Made by a program: the position numbers and the translations under genes. A stretch of 17,397 nucleotides of DNA. Source: Verrucomicrobiales bacterium (GTDB lineage: Bacteria; Verrucomicrobiota; Verrucomicrobiia; Verrucomicrobiales; DEV007). Positions 1-8,035 of this stretch are shown piece after piece (positions within the stretch are counted from its first letter, which is position 1; each line of letters opens with the position of its first letter). Under the pieces are notes generated by a model that had not been told where the DNA came from, ran no database searches, and was given only the letters and a program-made list of their open reading frames with translations. Where the stretch lies: assembly GCA_017991025.1 (NCBI GenBank), contig JAGNMT010000023.1, positions 1-17,397 on the forward strand, written 5' to 3'.

Positions 1-789
1 GCTCATATCGAGTTCATGGGTACGCGTGAGGCCATCGCCGCCGAGAAAGCTGAGCTACCCGGGGCAGTGCCTGCGGGTGGTTATTGTGTGATGCCGGGAG
101 CGGATGATTTTTACGAGTTGGTGAAAAACTCAGTTGCCTGCGAAATGGTTCCTGTCGGCATCGGCAATGGCGTGGTCCGCGCCGAGTCACTTGTCGCCGA
201 CTCCGGGGGGCGGATGCGATTCAGTCTGTGCTCCGAGTTTGGCGATGCGGTTCCGGTAGTGCTGCCGGTGAGGGGGAATCATATGGTCATGAATGCCCTC
301 CTCGCGGCTGCGGTGGGTCTTCGCGAAGGGATCGCCCCTCTCGAAATCGCGGAAGCCCTGGCTGGTGTCCAACTCACCCACGGTCGATTGGAGGAGCTTA
401 CTATTCGCGGCATCGATTTTATTGACGACAGCTACAATGCGAATCCCGATTCGATGCTCGCCGCTCTCCAGACAGTTCGGTCAGCGGAGGTAAAGGGTCG
501 GCGTGTCGCGGTGCTGGGGTTTATGGGCGAGCTCGGCGAACATGAAGAGATCGAGCATTTTCGTCTTGGCGATCGCGTCGTCGAACAGGGCATTGACGCA
601 CTTGTCACGGTCGGTTCACGTGCCGCACGGATTAACGAACGGGCAGTGAATCTCGCCGTGAACCAAAATTTTGACACGCATACCGAAGCCGCTGCCTTCC
701 TCCGGAACTATCTCACCGGGGGCGATCTCGTCCTCGTGAAAGGGAGCCGGTCCGCCGCGATGGAGCGGTGCATCGAATCTTTCCGCTGA
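1..789 (+). CDS. murF: UDP-N-acetylmuramoyl-tripeptide--D-alanyl-D-alanine ligase, C-terminal part
   Basis: MurF adds the D-Ala-D-Ala dipeptide to the UDP-MurNAc-tripeptide in the cytoplasm, using ATP. The reading frame is open from base 1, so the ATG at 16 is internal: the residues before and after it (AHIEF, then GTREAIAAEKAEL) match the conserved MurF block that follows the ATP-binding core. The P-loop is upstream of the window. Visible are the GNHMVMNALLAAAVG segment, which is the Mur ligase HNxxNxxAA-type motif, and the MurF signature DDSYNANPDSM around bases 424-456, in the C-terminal domain that binds the dipeptide. About 262 residues are present, against roughly 450 for the whole family. 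The TGA at 787 is followed 9 nt later by mraY, so the two are very likely co-transcribed. Confidence 0.95.
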   Translation, partial: AHIEFMGTREAIAAEKAELPGAVPAGGYCVMPGADDFYELVKNSVACEMVPVGIGNGVVRAESLVADSGGRMRFSLCSEFGDAVPVVLPVRGNHMVMNALLAAAVGLREGIAPLEIAEALAGVQLTHGRLEELTIRGIDFIDDSYNANPDSMLAALQTVRSAEVKGRRVAVLGFMGELGEHEEIEHFRLGDRVVEQGIDALVTVGSRAARINERAVNLAVNQNFDTHTEAAAFLRNYLTGGDLVLVKGSRSAAMERCIESFR

Positions 790-798
790 CCCTCCGCC

Positions 799-1914
799 AT
801 GCTCTACTACCTCCATCTCCTAGACACCGATTCTTCCGACTGGTTCGACGTCTTCAACGTCTTCCGATACCAGACTCCGCGAGCGGCGGGTGCCTGTCTC
901 ACCGCCTTCCTCATTTCCGTTATGATGGGGAATCGAGTCATTCTCAAGCTTACCTCGCTCAAGATCGGCCAGCCCATCCGCACGAAGGAGGAAGTCCATC
1001 GTCTCGCCGAACTCCACGGTATCAAGACCGGCACCCCCACGATGGGCGGCATCCTCATCGTCGGTGCCGTCCTCGTCTCAGTCCTGCTCTGGGCGAGGAT
1101 CACAAACCCATTCATCCAGGCCCTCATCTTCGTCACGATTACGACCGGGTTCCTCGGTTTCCTCGACGACTACAAGAAGGTCACGAAGAAAAACTCGAAG
1201 GGCGTCAGCAGTCGCTTCAAGCTCATCGTCCAGTTTGCGGTCGCGGTGATCGCGGTCGGCTATCTGTATTTCCTCCCCGAGACCTCGGCATACATCCGCC
1301 AGCTGTTCATCCCCTCGATCAAATTCGCGATCATCGAGGATATGGGACTCTTTACCCTCATCCTCCTGCCCCTCGTCATCGTCGGGGCGTCGAATGCCGT
1401 GAATCTCACCGATGGACTCGATGGCCTCGCCTCCGGTTGCACCGTCACGACCGGACTCGCCTATGCCGCCCTCACATACATCGCCGGCCACCAGATCCTC
1501 GCCGAGAAGTACCTCTTTGTTCCCTTCCATCCCTCCGCCGGCGAGGTCTCCATCTTCTCTGCCGCCCTCGTCGGGGCCGCCCTCGGGTTCCTCTGGTTCA
1601 ATTGCCATCCCGCCCGCGTTTTCATGGGCGACACCGGCTCTCTCTCCATCGGCGGCATGCTCGGCATGATCGCGATCTGCTGCAAGCAGGAGCTCCTCCT
1701 CGTCGTGATCGGCTTCGTCTTCGTGATGGAGGCCATGTCCGTCATCCTCCAGGTCGCCTCCTTCAAAATGACGGGAAAACGGATCTTCAAAATGTCACCG
1801 ATCCACCACCACTTCGAGCTCCTCGGCTGGGAGGAGAGCAAGGTAATCAATCGTTTTTGGATCATCTCAATCATCTCCGCCATGGTAGGCCTGATGACCT
1901 TGAAACTTCGTTAG
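799..1914 (+). CDS. mraY: Phospho-N-acetylmuramoyl-pentapeptide-transferase
   Basis: MraY is an integral membrane enzyme that transfers phospho-MurNAc-pentapeptide from UDP to undecaprenyl phosphate, giving lipid I. The 371 residues match the usual length and are strongly hydrophobic, in keeping with about ten membrane helices. Family motifs are all visible: TPTMGGILI, the acidic pair D123-D124 in FLDDYKK, D205 and D208 in NLTDGLDGLA, GDTGSLS around residue 278, and the H336-H338 triad in HHHFE. The start follows murF by 9 nt with no Shine-Dalgarno sequence. The gene ends in TAG one base before the murD start codon. Codon use is very rich in CTC, ATC and GTC, more so than in its neighbours. 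This leaves a longer open frame (768-2054) on the same strand, which is a shadow. Confidence 0.97.
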   Translation: MLYYLHLLDTDSSDWFDVFNVFRYQTPRAAGACLTAFLISVMMGNRVILKLTSLKIGQPIRTKEEVHRLAELHGIKTGTPTMGGILIVGAVLVSVLLWARITNPFIQALIFVTITTGFLGFLDDYKKVTKKNSKGVSSRFKLIVQFAVAVIAVGYLYFLPETSAYIRQLFIPSIKFAIIEDMGLFTLILLPLVIVGASNAVNLTDGLDGLASGCTVTTGLAYAALTYIAGHQILAEKYLFVPFHPSAGEVSIFSAALVGAALGFLWFNCHPARVFMGDTGSLSIGGMLGMIAICCKQELLLVVIGFVFVMEAMSVILQVASFKMTGKRIFKMSPIHHHFELLGWEESKVINRFWIISIISAMVGLMTLKLR

Positions 1915-1915
1915 A

Positions 1916-3241
1916 ATGGATCTCAAAGGAAAACGTGTCGCAGTACTCGGGGCAGGCAGCAGCGGTTATGCCGCTGCCGCACTGGCGCGCTCGCGCGGTG
2001 CCAACGTGGAGGCATTCGACAGTGGAAACCCTGAAAAACTTGCTTCGGCCGTGACGAAATTTGCAGGCGGCGGTTTGACCCTTACCTGTGGTGACAGGGC
2101 TTTACAGCCTGCGGGACATTTCGATCTCACTGTCATCAGTCCCGGTATCGACATCTCGTGGCCGATCGCGACTGCTTTCGGAGCTGCTTCATCGGAGCTT
2201 ATTGGTGAGATAGAGTTGGCCTATCGGCTGGGGGCCGCTCCTGTCATCGCCATCACCGGGACAAACGGGAAGACGACCACTACGGCACTGATCGCGGACA
2301 TGCTCAATGCGGCAGGCCTCAGAGCAATCGCCGCAGGCAATATCGGCCTCGCCTACAGCGAGGTCGTGCTCTCCGGGGAATCCTATGATTGGATTGTTCT
2401 CGAGGTAAGTTCATTTCAGCTCGAAACGGTCTCCCGTTTCTCCCCCGATGTGGCGATCTGGATGAACTTTGCACCGGACCACATGGACCGATATCGAACT
2501 GTTGAGGACTATTACGCAGCCAAGTTTCGGATCTTTGCAAATAACTCTTCCGCGACGCTGGCAATTCACAAGCTGGAGTGTGACCTCGGACTGAAGGGCG
2601 ACACCGTCACCTTTTCGGCATTTCGGTAGGGTGGGGATTTTCATTACGGCGATGGTGTCATTCACCATGCCGGAACAGGACGCGAGTTTCCGTTTGCTTC
2701 CGGCACCCTCCAGGGGAAGCACAATGCTGAAAATGTCATGGTTGCGCTCGCGGTCGCAGATCGTCTCGGGATAGGCTGGGGCCGGATCACTCCTGCCGTC
2801 AATTCATTCAATCCGCCACCGCATCGTTGTGAGAAGGTCGCCACGATTAATGGAGTGACCTACCTCAACGATTCAAAGTCGACAAATCTTCATTCACTCG
2901 AGAGCGCTCTGATCGGACAGGAGAAACCCGTCGTTCTCATTGCCGGAGGAAAAAACAAAGGTCTCGATTTTAGTGAATTGAGAGATGTCGCGGGGAGAAT
3001 GGCACGTCTCGTCATCTGCATCGGTGAGATCGCTCGTGATATCTCCATTGCCTGGGATGGCATCGTACCCTGCCATTTCGCAGCTGACGTGAATGAAGCC
3101 GTCAGGATGGCAAGTGAACTCTCGAGGGCGGGCGAGGTCGTCCTCTTTTCGCCGGGGACTTCAAGCTTTGACATGTTCACCGGATATGAAGCGCGCGGGG
3201 TCGCCTTTCGTGAGGCAGTGGCGGCCCTCAACGCAGACTGA
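1916..3241 (+). CDS. murD: UDP-N-acetylmuramoylalanine--D-glutamate ligase, interrupted by an in-frame TAG
   Basis: MurD adds D-glutamate to UDP-MurNAc-L-Ala in the cytoplasm. Read straight through one TAG, the gene has 440 sense codons, the normal family length. The N-terminal UMP-binding domain begins with VAVLGAGSSGYAAA. The P-loop GTNGKTT is at residues 115-121, and EVSSFQLE and NFAPDHMDRY follow. After the stop, in the same frame, come the GKHNAENVMVAL motif, the C-terminal domain block LNDSKSTN, GGKNKGLDF, and SPGTSSFDMF near the end. No base is gained or lost. As written, translation gives 237 residues lacking the HNxxN motif and the whole third domain, which should be inactive. The first in-frame restart codon after the stop is the ATG at 2738, already past the HN motif. 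Causes could be a sequence error, a recent nonsense mutation or readthrough. Family assignment is certain; functional state is not. Confidence 0.93.
2627..2629 (+). other. In-frame TAG at codon 238 of murD
   Basis: The codons read ttt cgg TAG ggt ggg gat. In MurD proteins this place is a variable loop between the FS-type strand and the GDY/GDF strand, so almost any inserted residue could be tolerated. Single-base changes from TAG give CAG, AAG, GAG, TGG, TCG, TTG, TAC or TAT. TAG also ends mraY, nusA and rbfA in this window, which argues against general reassignment of the codon. Confidence 0.9.
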
Positions 3242-3281
3242 CGGGTCAGGACTCAGATTTTTCCAACAACAACCAACGACA

Positions 3282-4100
3282 ATGATGAGCAACAATAGAA
3301 GAAACCGGAGAACGGCTAAGGGCGCCCGACAGGGTGTCATGGGAAAAGCGCGGGCACAGATGAAACTGTCAGCCAATGTTACGGAGGAACAGGATTGGTA
3401 TCTTGACACTCCCGATGTGAGGCTTACCCGCATTTTCAGTGTTGTGATTCTCCTTCATGCCATCGCGATTGGCGGGATCCTCGCCTTCAAGATGGTGGAT
3501 AAAGCATCAGAGACCAGTGCCATCAAAATCAGTACTGCCAGACAGAATTTTGAATCAGCAGTGCAGGAAGCGAAGGAACTCGCATCGGAAGTGCCGGCAA
3601 CCCCAACCTCCACTTCCGCTTCATCAGCCGGTGCTCCGGTGGAAATGCAGGCCAGGCATGCACCGGCAGAACCCCTGCGTGCTGATCCCAGCAAAGGCGA
3701 GCAATACCGCGTCCAGGCCGGCGACACTCTCCCCGAGATCGCCGATGAACTCGGTGTTTCGGCCGCAGCTCTGAGGGAAAAGAATGCCATCCGCTCGGAC
3801 AATGAGCTTTACCCGGGCCGCTGGTTGACCATCCCGGCGAAAGGGGAACCCGCGGCTGCTCCTCCGGTCACCAGTGCAGCCGTATCGGCTCCGGCAGTGA
3901 CCCCTGAGGCGGTCGCACCATCGGCCAAGCCCGAGACAAAAACGAAGCTGGCAAACTATCAGGTGAAGCCGGGTGACACCGCCTGGGCGATCGCGCGGAA
4001 GTTCAATGTGCCCTTCAATAAGCTTTTGAGCGAGAACGGAATCAAGAACGCCGAGGCGCTTCAAATTGGCCGTGAACTCCGAATTCCCGCAGGAAACTGA
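3282..4100 (+). CDS. Single-pass membrane protein with two LysM domains
   Basis: The protein has about 272 residues from ATG 3282; the adjacent ATG at 3285 is equally possible. The N-terminal 45 residues are basic and polar. One membrane helix follows at about residues 50-70 (IFSVVILLHAIAIGGILAF), then a helical stretch and a long Ala/Pro/Ser/Thr linker. LysM 1 is at about 142-187 (YRVQAGDTL) and LysM 2 at about 226-271 (YQVKPGDTAW). LysM domains bind N-acetylglucosamine-containing glycan, so the likely topology is cytoplasmic N-terminus with the LysM repeats on peptidoglycan. The open frame extends upstream to 3093, but that would overlap murD by about 150 nt. The start is preceded by an A/C-rich leader with no Shine-Dalgarno sequence. 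Its place between murD and ftsW suggests a role in wall synthesis or division. No catalytic domain is visible. Confidence 0.9.
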   Translation: MMSNNRRNRRTAKGARQGVMGKARAQMKLSANVTEEQDWYLDTPDVRLTRIFSVVILLHAIAIGGILAFKMVDKASETSAIKISTARQNFESAVQEAKELASEVPATPTSTSASSAGAPVEMQARHAPAEPLRADPSKGEQYRVQAGDTLPEIADELGVSAAALREKNAIRSDNELYPGRWLTIPAKGEPAAAPPVTSAAVSAPAVTPEAVAPSAKPETKTKLANYQVKPGDTAWAIARKFNVPFNKLLSENGIKNAEALQIGRELRIPAGN

Positions 4101-4151
4101 TTTTCCCTATCAAATTGTTCTTCGTCCCTATTCGTGAAATGTTCTCTTTAG

Positions 4152-5297
4152 ATGCATCGTAATAGCCTTATTCTCCTCCTCTCCTCGGTGTCGTTCCTCG
4201 TTATCGTCGGGTTCGTCATGTTGATAAGCACCTGCATCTTCAGTGCTCAGGCATCGTCGGTTGACGGCTATTACGAGGCCAAGCGACAGGCGGTGTGGCT
4301 CGTGATCGGCATCGGCGTATGCTGGTTTGCCGCCGCAGTGGACTATCGATTCTGGAAAACACATGTCTGGCTCCTCCTTGGTGTCGTCTGTTTTCTGCTC
4401 GCTCTCTGTTTCCTTCCGGGTGTTGGCAGGGAGATCAACGGAGAGCGCCGCTGGATCGCGCTCGGGTCGTTGCAGATGCAGCCCTCCGAGTTCGGGAAAA
4501 TCGCCATGGTTGTCTTTCTTGCCTATTGGTTCTCGCGTCACCCTGATTCCGGGGGTGAATTTCTTCGAGGTTTCGCCAAGCCATTGGGAATCGTGGCCAT
4601 TCCGATTCTAATGATCCTGTTCGAGGTGGACATCGGCACGTCGATGGTTCTTGCTTCGACCGCCTTTCTCCTGCTATTCGTAGCCGGGGCCAATTGGAAA
4701 TATTTGACCGGTCTGGTCATGATGGGTGTCATCGGGTTTATCGGAATGCTCAGCTATGCTCCAAACCGGATGGAGCGCCTCATGGCGTTCGTCGACCCTG
4801 AGAAACACCGTCTCGGGGCCGGCTTCCAGCAATGGATATCGCTCATGGCAATTGGTTCCGGTGGATTGACCGGCAGAGGAGTCGGGGAGGGGCGTTTAAA
4901 AATGCTCTATATGCCCTTTGCGCACACTGACTTCATTTTTCCGATGATAGGAGAGGAGATGGGCCTTATCTGCACGGTCCTCGTCGTTCTCGCCTTCATC
5001 ACCATCGCGGTTTCCGGATTCGTGATCGGTTTTCACGCGCCGGATCGATTCGGTACTCTCCTTGCGATCGGATTGGCGGGATTCATCTGCTTTCAGGCGT
5101 TTCTGAACATTGGCGTCACCACTTCCGTTCTGCCAAATACCGGGCTCACCCTGCCATTTGTCAGTTACGGTGGTTCGTCTCTCGTTATGGGTTTCCTCTC
5201 GGTGGGCATCCTCGTCAATATCTTCCGTCAGGGCCGGGGGGAAAAAGAGGAAGGCAGGGGCTGGGTCCTTTCCCGGCGTATCACACCGAGGATGTGA
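4152..5297 (+). CDS. ftsW: FtsW-type septal peptidoglycan glycosyltransferase (SEDS family)
   Basis: SEDS proteins polymerise lipid II into glycan strands together with a class B penicillin-binding protein; FtsW does this at the septum. The 381 residues form a polytopic membrane protein with SEDS landmarks: INGERRWIALG, PSEFGK, the GGLTGRGVGEG loop, FAHTDFIFPMIGEE and FVSYGGSS around residue 339. The aspartate in HTDF (D260) is at the position of the catalytic residue known from SEDS enzymes. I prefer FtsW over RodA because of its dcw position after murD and a LysM protein; sequence alone does not settle this. The charged C-terminal tail is short. The start has no Shine-Dalgarno sequence. murG, which usually follows ftsW, is absent here. 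Confidence 0.93.
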   Translation: MHRNSLILLLSSVSFLVIVGFVMLISTCIFSAQASSVDGYYEAKRQAVWLVIGIGVCWFAAAVDYRFWKTHVWLLLGVVCFLLALCFLPGVGREINGERRWIALGSLQMQPSEFGKIAMVVFLAYWFSRHPDSGGEFLRGFAKPLGIVAIPILMILFEVDIGTSMVLASTAFLLLFVAGANWKYLTGLVMMGVIGFIGMLSYAPNRMERLMAFVDPEKHRLGAGFQQWISLMAIGSGGLTGRGVGEGRLKMLYMPFAHTDFIFPMIGEEMGLICTVLVVLAFITIAVSGFVIGFHAPDRFGTLLAIGLAGFICFQAFLNIGVTTSVLPNTGLTLPFVSYGGSSLVMGFLSVGILVNIFRQGRGEKEEGRGWVLSRRITPRM

Positions 5298-5426
5298 GGA
5301 TGCAATGGGAGGGCCGGGGGGCTCAGACAGGGTAGGGCAGCGCGCCTGACAGGGTTTGATGCGAGGATACGAGAATCCGCCACATTTGGTTCTTTCCTCA
5401 TCGCGCGGGAGTTGTCACACTGGGAG

Positions 5427-6566
5427 ATGAAGATCCCCATTTTTGTTTCCAGACTTCTCCTGCTGACTGCCCTCGTCGCCTATGGCCATCTGATCCGGGC
5501 CGGGGAGGCTCGCGTTTACTTCGGCACCTATACGAAAAAGGGCGAATCAGAGGGTATCTATTTCTCTGACTTTGACGGCGCTACGGGCAAGCTCTCTGAC
5601 CCTGTTCTTGCGGCAGAGATTACGAGTCCTTCATTTCTCACCATCGCGCCGTCAGGAAAACGGCTCTACGCTGTCTCCGAAGTATCCGACGTAAAAGGCG
5701 GGGGTGTCGTGAGTGCTTTTCGTATTCTCGACTCAGGCAAGCTCGAACTGATCAATCAACAGGGATCAGGCGGAGCGGGGCCCTGTTATGTGGCAGTCAC
5801 CTCGGATGCCAAATTCCTTGCCATAGCCAACTACGGTGCGGGAAGTGTCGCGAGCTACCGGATAGCGGAGGACGGTTCACTTTCGGAAGCGGCCAGCGTC
5901 ATTCAGCACAAGGGTAGCAGCGTGGATCCTAAAAGGCAGGCTGGTCCACACGCCCACTCGATCAATTTTTCACCCGATAATCGCTTCGCCTATGCCGCCG
6001 ACCTCGGGACCGACCGTATATACCGCTATTCTCTCGATCCGTCCACCGGTGCCCTGGTATCCACTGGTGAAACGGTCATCACCCCCGGTTCCGGGCCTCG
6101 TCATTTAGCTTTCCGGCCGGGTGGTGGTTTCGCCTATGTCATCAATGAAATGACTCTCCGGATGACAGCCTTCGAGGTGGATAAGAACACGGGAACCTTC
6201 ACTGAGATACAGTCGATCAGTACCCTGCCCGGGGGCGCGGCGGCGGTGGGTTCCACTGCCGAGGTGGTTGCTCATCCATCCGGTCGCTTCCTCTATGGTT
6301 CCAATCGAGGGCACGATTCAATCGTCGTTTACGGGATCGACGACAAAACGGGGAAACTGAAATACGTCGAGAACGAGCCGATTCGAGGCAAGACGCCCCG
6401 GGGCTTTGTCGTTTCCCCTTCCGGGAAATGGCTGCTCGCTGCCGGGCAGCAGTCGGGAACCGTGACCGTCTTCTCGATTGACGAGACGACGGGAGCGCTG
6501 ACTTACAATGACTCCGGGATCAAGGTCGGCAGCCCTGTCTGTGTCCGATTTCTACTGCGGCCATGA
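5427..6566 (+). CDS. Exported lactonase-family beta-propeller (6-phosphogluconolactonase-like)
   Basis: The protein belongs to the YbhE/Pgl-type seven-bladed beta-propeller lactonases. Repeated blade-like segments alternate with conserved phrases such as FGTYTKKG at the start, SPSFLTIAPSGKRLYAV, the histidine-rich PHAHSINFSPDNRF, and GPRHLAFRPGG and SPSGKWLLAAG towards the end. ATG 5427 begins a convincing signal peptide (MKIPIFVSRLLLLTALVAYG), so the mature protein of about 355 residues is probably periplasmic. A TTG at 5412 in the same frame is a weaker start. A GGGAG sequence lies directly before the ATG. Export argues against the cytoplasmic pentose-phosphate role; hydrolysis of a sugar lactone outside the cytoplasm is more likely, substrate unknown. 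The stop overlaps the next start codon (ATGA), which suggests translational coupling to the M81 gene. Confidence 0.88.
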   Translation: MKIPIFVSRLLLLTALVAYGHLIRAGEARVYFGTYTKKGESEGIYFSDFDGATGKLSDPVLAAEITSPSFLTIAPSGKRLYAVSEVSDVKGGGVVSAFRILDSGKLELINQQGSGGAGPCYVAVTSDAKFLAIANYGAGSVASYRIAEDGSLSEAASVIQHKGSSVDPKRQAGPHAHSINFSPDNRFAYAADLGTDRIYRYSLDPSTGALVSTGETVITPGSGPRHLAFRPGGGFAYVINEMTLRMTAFEVDKNTGTFTEIQSISTLPGGAAAVGSTAEVVAHPSGRFLYGSNRGHDSIVVYGIDDKTGKLKYVENEPIRGKTPRGFVVSPSGKWLLAAGQQSGTVTVFSIDETTGALTYNDSGIKVGSPVCVRFLLRP

Positions 6567-8035
6567 ATACCCGCCGCGTCGGCATCGTCGGTTTCTTACA
6601 GGAGTCGAATACCTTTATTGCGGAGGTAACCAGGCGTGCCCATTTTGAATCGGACCTTTTGCTTAAGGGAGAGGTAATTCGTGAGACAATGGCGAACGCC
6701 CCGCACGAGGTCGGGGGTTTTTTTGCAGGACTCGACGAAGCGGGGATCGTACCAGTACCGATCTTTCTGGCACGAGCCTTGCCCTTCGGGGTGATTGTCA
6801 GGGAGGATTTTCTGGCTCTCGTTGCTGAGATCCTGGTGGCCGTTGCGGAAGTCGGGCAGTTGGACGGCATCCTCGCCGCTCCCCACGGGGCGACCGTTGC
6901 AGAGGGATACCCCGACGCGGACGGTTACTGGCTTTCAGAGCTTCGTAAGCTTGTTGGAAACGAGATTCCTATCATCGCCACTCTGGATCCTCACGCCAAT
7001 CTCTCATCGGCAATGGTGAGTGCGACTGATGCGCTCATCGCCTATTCGACGAACCCGCATCTCGATCAACGGGAGACCGGGATGAAAGCGGCGGCGCTCA
7101 TGTGTCGGACCCTCGCAGGAGAAGTTCGACCGGTTCAGGCCGCCGCATTTCCTCCCCTGGCGATTAATATCCAATGCCAGAACACCTCAGTCGCTCCTCT
7201 CAGACCGCTTTACGATGAGGCGGACGGAATTTTCAGTGCGACCGGCGTTCTCAGTGGGTCGATCATCCTCGGATTCCCCTACGCCGATGTTATTGAGATG
7301 GGTTCGTCTGTACTTGTTGTTGCGGATGGCGACATCGCCCTTGCGCAAAATAAGGCAGACGCTGTGGCCTCGCTCATGTGGGAGCGGCGGGCGACTTTTG
7401 ATCCGGGTTTTCTCACCGTTCCGGCAGCCGTATCGCTCGCGGCGAAATCCCCGGAGCATCCCGTCGTCCTCCTCGATATGGGCGACAATGTCGGTGGTGG
7501 TTCCCCGGCAGACAGCACTGCTATCGTGCGGGAATGGATGATGGCCGGCAGAAAAGGGAGGGCATTCGTTTGTCTTCATGATTCCGCTGTGGCGAAACGT
7601 GCCTGCGAAGTCGGGGAAGGAGGAATGATCGATGCCGCGATCGGTGATCCGGTCGCCCCGGTGAGAGGGCGTTTTTTCGTGCGTTCGCTCCATGATGGGA
7701 AATTCCGCGAGTCGCAGGCTCGTCACGGTGGCTTTTCCGAGTTTGATCAGGGACCGACGGCGATGCTCGATCTGGAGGACACGGGTCTCGTCATCATGGT
7801 GACGACGCGGCGGATGGCGCCCTTCAGCCTCGCTCAATTGACCACTTTCGGTGTCGATCCGGCGACCTTCGATCTCATCGTCGCCAAAGGAGTCATCGCA
7901 CCTATGGCAGCCTATGAGCCCGTCGCGAAAGGGGGATTCCTACATGTCGATTCACCGGGCGTAACGCGAGCGGACATGACGAAGCTGTGTTATAAAAACC
8001 GACGAAAGCCACTCTTTCCTTTTGAAAGGGAGTGA
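6563..8035 (+). CDS. M81 family metallopeptidase (MlrC-like)
   Basis: This 490-residue protein matches the M81/MlrC family (an N-terminal DUF1485 domain and an MlrC C-terminal domain), named after the microcystin-degradation enzyme MlrC. The N-terminus carries GFLQESNTF. Candidate metal-site residues are H108 in APHG, D142 and H144 in LDPHANLS, and H166 in NPHLDQRETG. The second half begins near DMGDNVGGGSPADS, the family's DxxDNxGGG block. Most members act on small peptides or amide compounds that remain unknown; nothing here indicates microcystin as the substrate. There is no signal peptide, so the protein should be cytoplasmic, unlike the exported lactonase it overlaps by 4 nt. The start ATG has no Shine-Dalgarno sequence, fitting coupled translation. 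Its TGA abuts the stop of the convergent RraA-like gene. Confidence 0.9.
   Translation: MNTRRVGIVGFLQESNTFIAEVTRRAHFESDLLLKGEVIRETMANAPHEVGGFFAGLDEAGIVPVPIFLARALPFGVIVREDFLALVAEILVAVAEVGQLDGILAAPHGATVAEGYPDADGYWLSELRKLVGNEIPIIATLDPHANLSSAMVSATDALIAYSTNPHLDQRETGMKAAALMCRTLAGEVRPVQAAAFPPLAINIQCQNTSVAPLRPLYDEADGIFSATGVLSGSIILGFPYADVIEMGSSVLVVADGDIALAQNKADAVASLMWERRATFDPGFLTVPAAVSLAAKSPEHPVVLLDMGDNVGGGSPADSTAIVREWMMAGRKGRAFVCLHDSAVAKRACEVGEGGMIDAAIGDPVAPVRGRFFVRSLHDGKFRESQARHGGFSEFDQGPTAMLDLEDTGLVIMVTTRRMAPFSLAQLTTFGVDPATFDLIVAKGVIAPMAAYEPVAKGGFLHVDSPGVTRADMTKLCYKNRRKPLFPFERE

Noticed and set aside
768..2054. A 428-codon open frame on the + strand, longer than mraY itself
   Set aside because: It is out of frame with mraY, very rich in Arg, Pro and His, and has no family motif; mraY in the other frame has every catalytic motif. 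The C-rich third codon positions of mraY explain the long shadow.
1916..3241. Genome-wide reassignment of UAG as the explanation of the murD stop
   Set aside because: mraY, nusA and rbfA all end at TAG where their families normally end, so UAG still acts as a stop in this genome.
1916..3241. Two separately functional half-MurD proteins
   Set aside because: The break is inside the central ATPase domain, and the only restart codon (2738) lies after the conserved HN motif, so the second part would lack needed residues.
3093..3281. Longer N-terminus for the LysM protein
   Set aside because: It would overlap murD by about 150 nt and adds residues unlike a membrane-protein N-terminus; the tandem ATGs at 3282 and 3285 fit better.
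5298..5426. Promoter or terminator between ftsW and the lactonase
   Set aside because: The gap is G-rich with no convincing -35/-10 pair and no stem followed by a T tract.
8010..8034. Bulged hairpin (cactc...gagtg) at the M81 3' end as a terminator
   Set aside because: The stem has a 2-nt bulge and no T tract on either strand, so terminator function is not supported.
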